Below, in pieces: positions 26,160 to 36,899 of a stretch of 63,675 nt of DNA (positions are counted from its first letter, which is position 1; the number at the start of each line of letters is the position of its first letter). The translations under genes were made by a program, and so were the position numbers. The stretch comes from a candidate division Zixibacteria bacterium HGW-Zixibacteria-1. Lineage in GTDB: Bacteria; Zixibacteria; MSB-5A5; GN15; PGXB01. The notes under the pieces were generated by a model. It ran no database searches. It was not told the origin of the DNA and saw only the letters and a program-made list of their open reading frames with translations. The stretch is taken from contig PGXB01000019.1 of assembly GCA_002838945.1 (NCBI GenBank), forward strand, positions 1 to 63,675. The letters run 5' to 3'.

Positions 26160-27092
26160 TTACTTATCTTCACCAAAATATATATGCCGGCTGATAAGAT
26201 TGACATATTCCGACCAGCCACTGCCGCCGGTCTTTTCGCGGATTCTATCGATCGCGCCCATCTTGGCATCCAGTTCATCAACATAGTAAAGCACAAATGC
26301 TTCCGGAATCTGCGGCACCACCGGCGAGGCAAATTCTATTTGCCCATGATGCGATAATATCAAATGTCTTAGTTTCATGAGCAGGTTGGGCGGAAATGTC
26401 TCAATCTGCCCGGCTTTTTCAGTAATAATGGAATCGGCTATGCTGATATGCCCGATCAGGCGCCCTTCATCCGAATAGTCGATAAACGAAGTAATCTTGT
26501 ATTGATACATCTTGCCCATATCATGAAACAGCCCGCCAAAAATAAGCAAATCTCGATCCAGATATTGATATTTCCTGGCAATATCAAGGCAAAGTTCCGT
26601 GACGTTCAATGAATGTTCGGCCAGTCCGCCGATGAAGGCGTGGTGCCACAGTTTGCCGCCGGCAGCTTTCAGATATTCGTCGAAAAAGCCCTGATCGTTC
26701 CAGAATAAATCCAGCAACTTGCGAATATAGCTGCTTTCGACCCGCTCGGTCAACGAAAGTATTTTACCTTTCAACTCATCTTTTGTAAATTGGGAATGCG
26801 GGAGAAGGTCGGCCAGATTATATTCATCCTCTTTGGCCGGCCTTAATTTTACAACTTTTAACTGCGGCTTGCCGCGATATTGTGCCACCGTGCCCTTGAT
26901 TTTGACAATATCGCCTTCTTCGAGTTCCTCGATGGCCGACTGGTCCGGTTCCCACCAAACCGCCTGAATACGGCCCGAGGCATCGCCGAACTCGAAGGAA
27001 ATATAAGTGTTGCCGTTATATTCCTTGACGTCTTTCCTGCGAACCGCCAGAAAGGCGGTCACCGTATCGGATATGACAAAATCTTTGATCAT
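26160..27092 (-). CDS. YhaM-like OB-fold/HD-domain 3'-5' exoribonuclease
   Basis: The 310-residue protein has an N-terminal OB-fold nucleic-acid binding module (about 8-90, KEYNGNTYISFEFGDASGRIQAVWW ... GDIVKIKGTVAQYRGKPQL). An HD domain (about 140-290) has metal-binding positions in HHAFIGGLAEHSLNV, FHDMGKMYQY and LSHHG. This architecture matches YhaM/CBF1-type 3'-5' exonucleases acting on RNA or ssDNA in the cytoplasm. It leads the yhaM-fetA-fetB cluster and is divergent from lptF. Confidence 0.88.
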   Translation of the reverse strand: MIKDFVISDTVTAFLAVRRKDVKEYNGNTYISFEFGDASGRIQAVWWEPDQSAIEELEEGDIVKIKGTVAQYRGKPQLKVVKLRPAKEDEYNLADLLPHSQFTKDELKGKILSLTERVESSYIRKLLDLFWNDQGFFDEYLKAAGGKLWHHAFIGGLAEHSLNVTELCLDIARKYQYLDRDLLIFGGLFHDMGKMYQYKITSFIDYSDEGRLIGHISIADSIITEKAGQIETFPPNLLMKLRHLILSHHGQIEFASPVVPQIPEAFVLYYVDELDAKMGAIDRIREKTGGSGWSEYVNLISRHIYFGEDK

Positions 27093-27196
27093 AATTTATT
27101 GAATTTATCTCCCGGTTAAGATAAGCAGATTTGTATAACTGGTAAAGTAGTTTTTCTTTGTTTAAAGACCATGAAATTAATATATTGCTACCGGAC

Positions 27197-28516
27197 ATGA
27201 AGATATTAAACCGATATATTCTCCGGGAACATATCCCCCCCTTCTTGTTCTCGGTCTTTATTATCACCTTTCTGCTTATTTTGGAAACCATTCCAAAAAT
27301 AGTTGATATGGTCATCGACAAGGACATCTCATTCATTGTCGTTCTGGAGCTGATTCTTCTCAACCTGGCCTGGATGGTTGCCCTGTCGGTTCCAATGGGC
27401 GTCCTTGTGGCGACTCTTCTGACTTTTGGGCGCATGACTTCAGATTTCGAAATAATTGCCATTAAAACCTCCGGAATAAACCTGTTGCGAATTCTTATTC
27501 CCCTGTTGATAGCCGCCGGGGTGCTTACCTGGGGCATGATTCAGTTCAGCGACAAGATTCTGCCGATTCTCAACCATGAGGCCAGAACCCTTAGCGGCGA
27601 TATCAGGTCTATGCGGCCGACCTTGATTTTTAAGCCCGGGATTTTTATTACCGATATTGACGGCTATATCATGCTGATCGATCACATTGATCACACCACC
27701 TCGGAAGTCCAGGGCGTCCGCATAACCGAGATCAGAAATCCAACCCAGCCGCGAATTACCGTAGCCAAATCGGGTTTAATGAAATTTATCGATGGCGGCC
27801 AGACGGTTCAATTTACTCTTTATGACGGCGAAATTCACATGCTCGACACCAAAGAGCCGGGCAATTATCGAAAGCTGGATTTCAAGGAGCATGTTATCAA
27901 TGTCGGAGGGATCGGCTCCGAATTCAAACGATCCGAATCGACTTTTAAGACCGACCGGGAGATGAATATCTCGGAAATGCAACGAGTTATTGATAATGCC
28001 CAAAATGCCATCGTCCCGTTTTATCAGAAAATAGACAAGACTGTGGAGACCAAGCTGGATTTTCTCTTTTCCGACAGCCTCGATTACCCGGCCGACACCG
28101 CCATGACCGATTCGAGTGCCCTGTCATTCATGCGGGGCGATATGAAGACAATATATCAGAAAATCAAGCGCGATGCCGACCAGATCAGGGACCAGAAAAT
28201 ATTAATGAATAAATATAAGATTGAAATTTACAAAAAATACTCTATCCCCGCGGCCTCATTTGCCTTCGTGCTGATCGGCGCTCCCCTGGCTATTTTAACC
28301 CGGCGAGGGGGAATGGGCATTGCCGTAACGGTCTCAATCGTTATATTCACGGTCTTTTGGGGATTTTTGATCGGCGGGGAAGATTTATCCGACCGCGGCA
28401 TCATATCTCCATTTGTGGCCATGTGGGGAGCGGATATATTAACCGGTGTGGCAGGCTTGTACCTGCTTATAAAAGTCATAACCGAAAAACCGCTGCTGTC
28501 GTTTTTCAGGAAATAG
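27197..28516 (+). CDS. lptF: LPS export permease LptF
   Basis: The 439-residue protein belongs to the YjgP/YjgQ permease family: MKILNRYILREHIPPFLFSVFIITFLLIL at the N-terminus, helices 2-3 with VPMGVLVATLLTFGRM. A large periplasmic beta domain (about 115-300) and three C-terminal helices including APLAILTRRGGMGIAV follow. It should form the LptB2FG transporter that extracts lipopolysaccharide from the inner membrane. ATG 27197 was chosen because it matches the family's start; an in-frame TTG at 27158 would add 13 unrelated residues. LptG follows after 1 nt. The insertion near 275-330 (EMNISEMQRVIDNAQ ...) lengthens the periplasmic or loop part. Confidence 0.9.
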   Translation: MKILNRYILREHIPPFLFSVFIITFLLILETIPKIVDMVIDKDISFIVVLELILLNLAWMVALSVPMGVLVATLLTFGRMTSDFEIIAIKTSGINLLRILIPLLIAAGVLTWGMIQFSDKILPILNHEARTLSGDIRSMRPTLIFKPGIFITDIDGYIMLIDHIDHTTSEVQGVRITEIRNPTQPRITVAKSGLMKFIDGGQTVQFTLYDGEIHMLDTKEPGNYRKLDFKEHVINVGGIGSEFKRSESTFKTDREMNISEMQRVIDNAQNAIVPFYQKIDKTVETKLDFLFSDSLDYPADTAMTDSSALSFMRGDMKTIYQKIKRDADQIRDQKILMNKYKIEIYKKYSIPAASFAFVLIGAPLAILTRRGGMGIAVTVSIVIFTVFWGFLIGGEDLSDRGIISPFVAMWGADILTGVAGLYLLIKVITEKPLLSFFRK

Positions 28517-28517
28517 G

Positions 28518-29597
28518 ATGATAAAAGTTTTCGACAGATACCTCCTGCGCTATTTCTTATTATCGTTGATTACCGTGGCGCTCGGTATTGGTATTCTCAT
28601 CGTTGTCATAAATATGATCGAGGAATTGCGGCATTTCATTGACCACAAGGTGCCGCTGGTCGATATATTCACATATTATCTTTATTTTGCCGGGTGGGTA
28701 ATAAAGACATTCCTGCCGGTTTTTGTTCTGCTGGCAGCGCTGATTTCGGTCGGCATCCTCGCCCGGCGCAACGAAATTCTGGCCATGAAGGCCAGCGGTA
28801 TTTCGCTCTATCGCATTGCCGCGCCCCTTCTGATATTTTGCTTCCTGTTAAGCGTCGGACATATATACTATAATGAAATTATTTTCCCTCAGGCCAACAA
28901 GCGGCGCGTCGAAATCAAGGAATACACTATCGACAGACAACCGGAGAAAAAACGACTGACGACAACCAACATATACCGACAGGTGAGCAAAGATCTTTTC
29001 TACACCATAAATGCCTACAATATTGCCAAAATGGAAGGCAGCGATGTAAAACTCTACCGCTCGAATGAAAACAAGCTCATCGAATTGATAACCGCCCAGA
29101 AAATACGCTATACCGACAAGAACTGGATGCTTTATAGCGGCGTCAAGCGGGTATTTTCCGGCGACAATGAACAATTTATCACATTTGACTCATTATCCGT
29201 GGCCTATATCAAAGAGCTCCCTTCGGATTTTGAGGTCCCCCTGGGAAAACCGGAAGACATGGGCTATTTCGAACTGGAACATTATATCAATACCATGAAA
29301 AGGACCGGCGGCCCGTACATACGCGAACTGGTCGATCTGAAACTGAAGCTGTCCTATCCCCTCACATCATTCATTGTAATTTTAATCTGTATGCCGATTG
29401 CCTCAAATCCGCGGCGCGGCGGTATTGCGGTATCTTTTGCCCAGGGAGCCGGGATTGCCCTTTTTTACTTTGTTGCCTTCAAAATTACCCAGTCTTTCGG
29501 CTACAACGAAAAGCTCTCGCCCGATCTCGCCGCCTGGCTCATCAATGGGATTTTCTTTCTGCTCGGACTTGTTATCATATTGAGAACCAAGAAATAG
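28518..29597 (+). CDS. lptG: LPS export permease LptG
   Basis: The 359-residue YjgP/YjgQ-family permease (FDRYLLRYFLLSLITVALGIGILIVV, then LPVFVLLAALISVGILARRNEILAMKASGISLYRIA) has an internal periplasmic beta domain and C-terminal helices (SFIVILICMPIASNPRRGGIAVSFAQGAG). It pairs with LptF in the inner-membrane Lpt complex. The SD (AGGAAATAGG) lies in the last codons of lptF. No LptB, LptC or LptA gene is in the window. Confidence 0.9.
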   Translation: MIKVFDRYLLRYFLLSLITVALGIGILIVVINMIEELRHFIDHKVPLVDIFTYYLYFAGWVIKTFLPVFVLLAALISVGILARRNEILAMKASGISLYRIAAPLLIFCFLLSVGHIYYNEIIFPQANKRRVEIKEYTIDRQPEKKRLTTTNIYRQVSKDLFYTINAYNIAKMEGSDVKLYRSNENKLIELITAQKIRYTDKNWMLYSGVKRVFSGDNEQFITFDSLSVAYIKELPSDFEVPLGKPEDMGYFELEHYINTMKRTGGPYIRELVDLKLKLSYPLTSFIVILICMPIASNPRRGGIAVSFAQGAGIALFYFVAFKITQSFGYNEKLSPDLAAWLINGIFFLLGLVIILRTKK

Positions 29598-29718
29598 TTG
29601 ATTATAATCCGGCAAGATTCTCTACGCATTTCTTCTATAATACACATATATCAATGGCTTTTTATTTTAGCATTTTATGTTGGCCCATTAATTCATTTGC
29701 CGGCTAATATTTTCATTG

Positions 29719-29746
29719 TTGATTTATGGGTCATATATTATATTAT
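29719..29746 (+). promoter_or_regulatory. Possible sigma-70-like promoter
   Basis: TTGATT at 29719-29724 and TATTAT at 29741-29746 are separated by 16 bp, 60 bp upstream of the S41-like dockerin gene. The region is very AT-rich, so a chance match is possible. Confidence 0.4.
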
Positions 29747-29805
29747 ATAAAATCGACTGTTCAATCATATAAGCAGCTCTGAGCGACAACCGGAGGGATA
29801 TTCCA

Positions 29806-31749
29806 ATGAACGCTCACGCCAGAACTTTCATTTGTCTTTTGATTGCCATATTTCTTTTTGCCGCCGATTTTTCCGCCGAAACATACACCCCGCCTGATGA
29901 ACTTCAGCTTCAATTCGTTCCCCGACATCCCGCACCCAATTATATTGCCAAACGACCCGGCCACTACTCCGGGGACGACTGGCAGGCCGTAATTGACTCA
30001 ACCTGGGGCGACGGGCACTCCGTCGGTTTGGAGTCTTATCTCTTTCGCAAATTCTGGCAGGAAATCGATTCGGTGTTCCCCTGTTTTAATTATCTCGATA
30101 CCAACGTCTGGGATTCGTTATACGATAAATATTATCCTGAGATCCTGGACTCGGTCAGTCGTGGGAGATTCAGTGCCATATTGACCCATGCCACCATGGC
30201 CCTGCGTGAAAGTCATACCAGGGCCTATGATTCCGTCGTCCTCATGACTGAACCGGCTCCGGGCGTCCCGCTGCTGTGCATTGGCGGCTGGGGAGAAAAC
30301 AACCACTTCGGGGCTGGTCTGACACCTTTGCCGGACAGCTCTCTGCTGGTTTACACTGCCGTTGACAATCACCCCCTCGGTCTTGTCCCCGGTGATGTCG
30401 TCTTGGGCTATGACGGGATTCCATGGAAATTATTATATCCCGAATTACTGGACGCGGAATTGCCGGTTTGCCGGCCATTTTGGGGTAGTTCGGAAGAGAC
30501 CTTCACTCATGCCATTCTAATGGCCGCCGGACTGAACTGGCATCTGTACGACACCATCGATATTGCCAAATATGGAACTGACGACACTATTCACCTTCCC
30601 ACAAGTTTGATGGATGGCCAACTCTTACCGCTTTTTGCAACGGAGCAGTTACCTGTCCCGGGTGTTCCCTTTCCTATCTATACCGATGCCGGCGATACTC
30701 TTGTCACCCGGGGTTTGATCGAAGAAACTAATATAGGTTATATATATGTGCTGGGATGGTTCGGCAGCTCGGGGAGCGATTTTTACAACGCGGTATCGGA
30801 AATAATGTTCGACCATGAAACAATCGGATTGATCATTGATTTTCGAACTACTTATGGAGGCTGGGTCGTTTATCAGGACGGCCTGAAGCTTCTCTATGAT
30901 ACAACCATGGAAACCTCCAAATGGGTCAAACGCTGCGATCCCGATGATCATTATGCCATGTGCCCCAATCCCTCATTTGATTCGGCCATGCTTATTCGCG
31001 GAGATCCCAACTCATACTATAATAAACCGATTGCCGTCCTGACCGGGCCGGGGGCCGTCAGCGCCGGTGACCAGGGCGCGCTGGCGATGTCATATCATCC
31101 GATGGTAAAATTCTTCGGCAAACCGACACGCGGAGCCTTCAACTCCAAACGGTTTATGCTTCTTTACGATGACATCGGCGGCTTTGTGGCCATAAACGAG
31201 TCATATCAGGTCAAGGACTCGGGCCGCTATCTTACTCACCTTAATTTTCCGAGTGTTGAGGATTTCCCCGATGTCCCTTACGAGGATATCTGGCTTTCGA
31301 GGGACGGCGCCGCACAGGGGAAGGACGATGTTGTCGAAGCGGCTATGGCTTGGATCAATAGCTTTGATGCCGACGCTGACGGCGTCCAAAACGGCAGTGA
31401 CAACTGCCCGCTCACATTCAACCCGCTGCAGGAAGAATATGACGGCGACGGTATTGGTGACAGTTGCGATAATTGCATTATAATTGCTAATCCTGATCAG
31501 GCCGACACGAATAGCAATAATATCGGCGATATATGCGAATTCACTTGCGGTGACGCCAATGGCGATGGTTTGGTCAATATCCTTGATATTACATTTTTAA
31601 TAAATTATCTTTATAAGAACGGTAATGCACCAGTACCGCAGGAAGCTGCCGATCTGAATTCTTCAGGCAATATCAATATTCTGGATATTACTTATCTCAT
31701 TAATTACCTGTACAAGAGCGGGCCGGAACCTTCCTGCCGGGGATTCTAA
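29806..31749 (+). CDS. Secreted S41-peptidase-like protein with TSP3 and dockerin
   Basis: The 647-residue protein has a signal peptide (about 1-24) and a tail-specific protease (S41)-like region (about 60-515). A PDZ-like part is suggested by HPLGLVPGDVVLGYDGIPW, and an S41-like catalytic core by NIGYIYVLGWFG, GLIIDFRTTYGG and AVLTGPGAVSAGDQGALAMS, where the serine is the candidate nucleophile. Thrombospondin type 3 calcium repeats follow (about 522-580, DADADGVQNGSDNCP and DGDGIGDSCDNC), then a paired dockerin (about 583-645). A GGAGGG SD precedes ATG. It is likely an extracellular protease, but the catalytic dyad is not certain from sequence alone. Confidence 0.85.
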   Translation: MNAHARTFICLLIAIFLFAADFSAETYTPPDELQLQFVPRHPAPNYIAKRPGHYSGDDWQAVIDSTWGDGHSVGLESYLFRKFWQEIDSVFPCFNYLDTNVWDSLYDKYYPEILDSVSRGRFSAILTHATMALRESHTRAYDSVVLMTEPAPGVPLLCIGGWGENNHFGAGLTPLPDSSLLVYTAVDNHPLGLVPGDVVLGYDGIPWKLLYPELLDAELPVCRPFWGSSEETFTHAILMAAGLNWHLYDTIDIAKYGTDDTIHLPTSLMDGQLLPLFATEQLPVPGVPFPIYTDAGDTLVTRGLIEETNIGYIYVLGWFGSSGSDFYNAVSEIMFDHETIGLIIDFRTTYGGWVVYQDGLKLLYDTTMETSKWVKRCDPDDHYAMCPNPSFDSAMLIRGDPNSYYNKPIAVLTGPGAVSAGDQGALAMSYHPMVKFFGKPTRGAFNSKRFMLLYDDIGGFVAINESYQVKDSGRYLTHLNFPSVEDFPDVPYEDIWLSRDGAAQGKDDVVEAAMAWINSFDADADGVQNGSDNCPLTFNPLQEEYDGDGIGDSCDNCIIIANPDQADTNSNNIGDICEFTCGDANGDGLVNILDITFLINYLYKNGNAPVPQEAADLNSSGNINILDITYLINYLYKSGPEPSCRGF

Positions 31750-31754
31750 GTAAT

Positions 31755-31780
31755 AAAAAACGGCGGACCGCCCGCCGTTT
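31755..31780. terminator. Bidirectional hairpin terminator
   Basis: A 9-bp stem (aaacggcgg / ccgccgttt) with a 5-nt loop. On the minus strand it is followed by TTTTTTATTA, a good terminator for the TonB-like gene. On the plus strand the U-tract is poor, so termination of the S41-like gene is less certain. Confidence 0.75.
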
Positions 31781-31824
31781 GTCGTCAATATTATTAAATG
31801 AAGACTATCAGATCATGTGCCGCC

Positions 31825-32217
31825 TTATGATTCCTCGTCCGTCTTATCACCAAGATCAAACTTTACCTTGTAAGCCACCCAGATAGCCACCGGTTTAACA
31901 CCTTGTTTAGCCGGGGTAAATTTATTCTTATATGCCGCCCGGACTGCCGAACTATCAAGGGCCTCATTTCCGGATGTTTTCCCCACCAGCACTTTAACAA
32001 CGGAGCCGTTCGTATCGACCAGCGCCTTGATCATCACATCACCCTCAATACGAGCCTGTTTTGCCGCCTCCGGATAAACGGGCGGTATATTTTCAATCAT
32101 CTGCGGCATCGAATCCACCGCAATGAATTCGTCCGGTCCCGGCAGCTTATCCTGGGATTGAACCAAAGTGGCCAGAGCAAAAATCATTACAGCCAGCGCC
32201 AAACACTTCATTTTCAT
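31825..32217 (-). CDS. TonB C-terminal domain protein
   Basis: The 130-residue protein has a signal sequence (about 1-22, CLALAVMIFALATLVQS). A TonB C-terminal domain follows (about 45-125, PPVYPEAAKQARIEGDVMIKALVDTNGSVVKVLVGKTSGNEALDSSAVRAA ... KFTP ... VWVAYKVKF). It lacks the long proline-rich periplasmic spacer of true TonB, so it is a short TonB-like protein anchored or secreted in the periplasm. ATG 32217 has AGGAGGC 5 nt upstream; the more upstream ATG is disfavoured. A damaged second copy of the same domain lies just upstream. Confidence 0.85.
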   Translation of the reverse strand: MKMKCLALAVMIFALATLVQSQDKLPGPDEFIAVDSMPQMIENIPPVYPEAAKQARIEGDVMIKALVDTNGSVVKVLVGKTSGNEALDSSAVRAAYKNKFTPAKQGVKPVAIWVAYKVKFDLGDKTDEES

Positions 32218-32301
32218 TATGCCTCCTGTCAAATTTCTGTCATTGTTTTTTAGAGATACTTTACAGAGTTAATATTTCATTCCGCGCAGAAATAATATTT
32301 T

Positions 32302-32385
32302 CTAATCCATGGCAAACTTGACGGTATAGGTCACCCACACCGCCACCGGCTTATTCCCCTGGGCCGCCGGTTTGTATTTATTCTT
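32302..32385 (-). pseudogene. 3' fragment of a second TonB C-terminal domain gene
   Basis: Minus-strand codons read SKNKYKPAAQGNKPVAVWVTY, then TVKFAMD and a stop. This aligns with YKNKFTPAKQGVKPVAIWVAYKVKF of the intact gene at 31825-32217. Homology stops abruptly at about 32385, where the sequence becomes the start of a sigma factor in another frame. The fragment has no start or signal peptide and should not be functional. Confidence 0.8.
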
Positions 32386-32512
32386 ACTGGGTGATATCGC
32401 CGGCCGCATCTTTGTCGCCGAGCATTCTAAGCGCGAAATTATATACCCGATCCTTATGCCCGTAAAATATTTCGCCAAATCTCTTGTTCATGCCGTCAAC
32501 GGACTCTGTCAA
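32384..32512 (-). pseudogene. 5' fragment of an ECF sigma factor gene
   Basis: A TTG at 32512 preceded by GGAAGGA opens 42 codons reading FGEIFYGHKDRVYNFALRML, GDKDAAGDITQ and then a stop. This is a near-perfect ECF sigma region 2.1-2.2 beginning. Sequence beyond the stop belongs to the TonB fragment, so regions 2.3-4 are missing. The simplest history is a deletion joining the head of a sigma gene to the tail of a TonB gene. Confidence 0.8.
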
Positions 32513-32589
32513 GGTGGCTTCCTTCCGGAATCTTTTTCTATCTTAAAGACACACCAATTCAATAAATGTCGCCTTTTTTTTGCCCAATC

Positions 32590-32622
32590 AATAAAAAAGT
32601 CAGGCCGGTGCGGCCTGACTTT
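32590..32622 (-). terminator. Rho-independent terminator of ahcY
   Basis: On the minus strand an 11-bp stem (aaagtcaggcc / ggcctgacttt) with a 5-nt loop is followed by TTTTTTATTG, 35 nt after the ahcY stop codon. Confidence 0.92.
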
Positions 32623-32657
32623 CATAAATTACCCGAAATCCTGAAAATTCTGCGGCT

Positions 32658-35091
<2,434 letters not shown>

Positions 35092-35125
35092 CTATATCCT
35101 CCTTATTGCATTTTTCCGATTAGAA

Positions 35126-36106
35126 TTACCCGACTTCCGATGAGCCGCCGACATTAAAACGATTGAACGTGCCCCTGACAATTGCTTTATCCCCGATCAG
35201 GGAAGATTCCAGAAGGCTGTTCTCCACAATAGCTTTATCACAAATAACGGAATCGCGGATAATCGAGCGAACAATCTGCGCCCCCTCCGAAATCGATACA
35301 TATGGCCCAATTATCGAATCTTCCAGGGTCGCCGATGAGGCAATATAAACCGGCGGGATAATAATCGATCCCGGGTGGTTATTGACTTCACTCGATTCCA
35401 AAAGCAGCTTTCGATTCGTCGACAACAGAGTCTCCCTCTTGCCGCAATCAAACCAATCATCAACCAGAAACGGCTTTATTATATGCCCGTCTCTGGCCAT
35501 AAATTCCATGGCGTCGGTCAGCTGAACCTCACCGCCGGTCTTTTGCCCGAGAGTGATTACCTTACTCAAATATTTCTTTAGATTGTCGGATTCTTCGAAA
35601 TAATAAAGCCCGATCACCGCCAGATCCGACCGCGGCTTATTCGGTTTTTCCTCAAGCGCAATTATCCGTTCGTCCTCGACAACAGCCACTCCAAAACGGC
35701 GCGGGTCGTCGACTTTCTGCAAGCCGATCACATTATCACCATGTTTGATAAAAGATGTGAAATCGGTTTTGGCTATGGTATCACCCAAAACGACCAGAAT
35801 TGGGCCGTTGGTCAGATCCTGAAGCGCCAGATGGATGGCAAAACCCAATCCAAGAAGCTCCGTTTGCTCGACAAATCTGGCCTTGAACTTATAAGTGGCC
35901 TTAATGTAATCGACAATATGATGGCCCAAGTGTCCGATTACAAATATGATTTCTTCCGGTTTCAACGCCAGAAGCGGCTGAATTATATGCGCCAGAATCG
36001 GCTTTCCTGCAATGCTTATCAGCGGCTTGGGAACGGTAAATGTATGCGGTTGAAGCCTGGTCCCGATGCCGGCGACCGGAATTATTATTTTTAGATTCTT
36101 TCTCAT
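35126..36106 (-). CDS. RmlA-like sugar nucleotidyltransferase with left-handed beta-helix tail
   Basis: The 326-residue protein has the nucleotidyltransferase signature IIIPVAGIGTRLQPHTFTVPKPLISIAGKPIL, then the metal-binding LGDT and a sugar-binding WFDCGKRETLL region. A C-terminal hexapeptide-repeat beta-helix (about 240-320, IYIASSATLEDSIIGPYVSISEGAQIVRSI ...) follows. It resembles long-form glucose-1-phosphate thymidylyl- or uridylyltransferases that supply sugar nucleotides. ATG 36106 matches the family's start; the frame is open a further 57 codons upstream but that part encodes no recognisable domain. It heads the metK-ahcY cluster. Confidence 0.85.
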   Translation of the reverse strand: MRKNLKIIIPVAGIGTRLQPHTFTVPKPLISIAGKPILAHIIQPLLALKPEEIIFVIGHLGHHIVDYIKATYKFKARFVEQTELLGLGFAIHLALQDLTNGPILVVLGDTIAKTDFTSFIKHGDNVIGLQKVDDPRRFGVAVVEDERIIALEEKPNKPRSDLAVIGLYYFEESDNLKKYLSKVITLGQKTGGEVQLTDAMEFMARDGHIIKPFLVDDWFDCGKRETLLSTNRKLLLESSEVNNHPGSIIIPPVYIASSATLEDSIIGPYVSISEGAQIVRSIIRDSVICDKAIVENSLLESSLIGDKAIVRGTFNRFNVGGSSEVG

Positions 36107-36246
36107 CTCAAATTTTCGGCTTAATATAGGGAGAAATAAACATAAAAGGCAAATCAATTCTGGCACTATCCTGGCTGAACATATAAACCATATACGAATC
36201 AGGCGGTTATGACGATAACAAAATGCTTGGAATATGAAAAATAAGA

Positions 36247-36897
36247 CTAAAAGATCTGGCGGAGACTGCCGCCCCATTCATAAAACAGAAATTCCGCCCG
36301 CCCTATCAAAAGCGATATTCGTCCCATCACCGTATAGCCGAAATGCGCCCCAAAAGCGATCATTATAAACCAAATACCTACCCGGGCCGTTACGCCCAGA
36401 ACCCCCTTATGTTCCTTTGAGAAATAGAAATATATCAGGGTCGAAATGACACCAACAATCACAATAACGGCCAGAAGACCACCCGAAAAACCTTTGGCTC
36501 CGGTCAATGAACCCATGGTTGAATAAAGCTGCGGAAATATGAGGCCGTGAAGCGCATTGACCAGATATATGCCGGCCGTGTTTCCAATGACAAAAGCCAG
36601 TGATACGCGGCTGACCCAGGTCCATTTGGGTATCAGACGCGCAAACATCAGAACCCCCAGAAGCCCCGGTATAATCAGAAGATATTCCCCTTCATCGAAA
36701 ACAGGATTGAGCAGCTGTTGGATTATAACCGTCTGCCATATTAATCCAACATAATATCCCGCCGAAAGCCCCGCAAAAATATGCTCGGAAAATTTGTAAA
36801 ACCTATTGTCCTTGTACAGAAATGAGAAAAGCGAAAGGATGAGATAGGCTCTCAGCCATATCTGGAAATGCTCCAAAAAGGTCAGACTCTCAACCAT
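36247..36897 (-). CDS. Polytopic membrane protein, gene 4 of DUF6754-like operon
   Basis: The 216-residue protein has about six hydrophobic helices (LRAYLILSLFSFLY, HIFAGLSAGYYVGLIWQTVII, YLLIIPGLLGVLMFARLI, VSLAFVIGNTAGIYLVNALHG, GGLLAVIVIVGVISTLIYFYF, VGIWFIMIAFGAHFGYTVMG) with no catalytic motif seen. It starts 2 nt after the preceding gene ends. I do not recognise a named family; its place in a conserved-looking tight cluster suggests a subunit of one membrane complex. Confidence 0.8.
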   Translation of the reverse strand: MVESLTFLEHFQIWLRAYLILSLFSFLYKDNRFYKFSEHIFAGLSAGYYVGLIWQTVIIQQLLNPVFDEGEYLLIIPGLLGVLMFARLIPKWTWVSRVSLAFVIGNTAGIYLVNALHGLIFPQLYSTMGSLTGAKGFSGGLLAVIVIVGVISTLIYFYFSKEHKGVLGVTARVGIWFIMIAFGAHFGYTVMGRISLLIGRAEFLFYEWGGSLRQIF

Positions 36898-36899
36898 TA

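Noticed and set aside
32372-32644. 90-codon plus-strand open frame downstream of ahcY
   Set aside because: It runs antisense through the sigma fragment and the ahcY terminator hairpin and has no SD or family match.
35092-35125. SAM riboswitch before metK
   Set aside because: Only 34 nt separate metK from the preceding gene, too short for a SAM aptamer, and a plain strong SD fills part of it.
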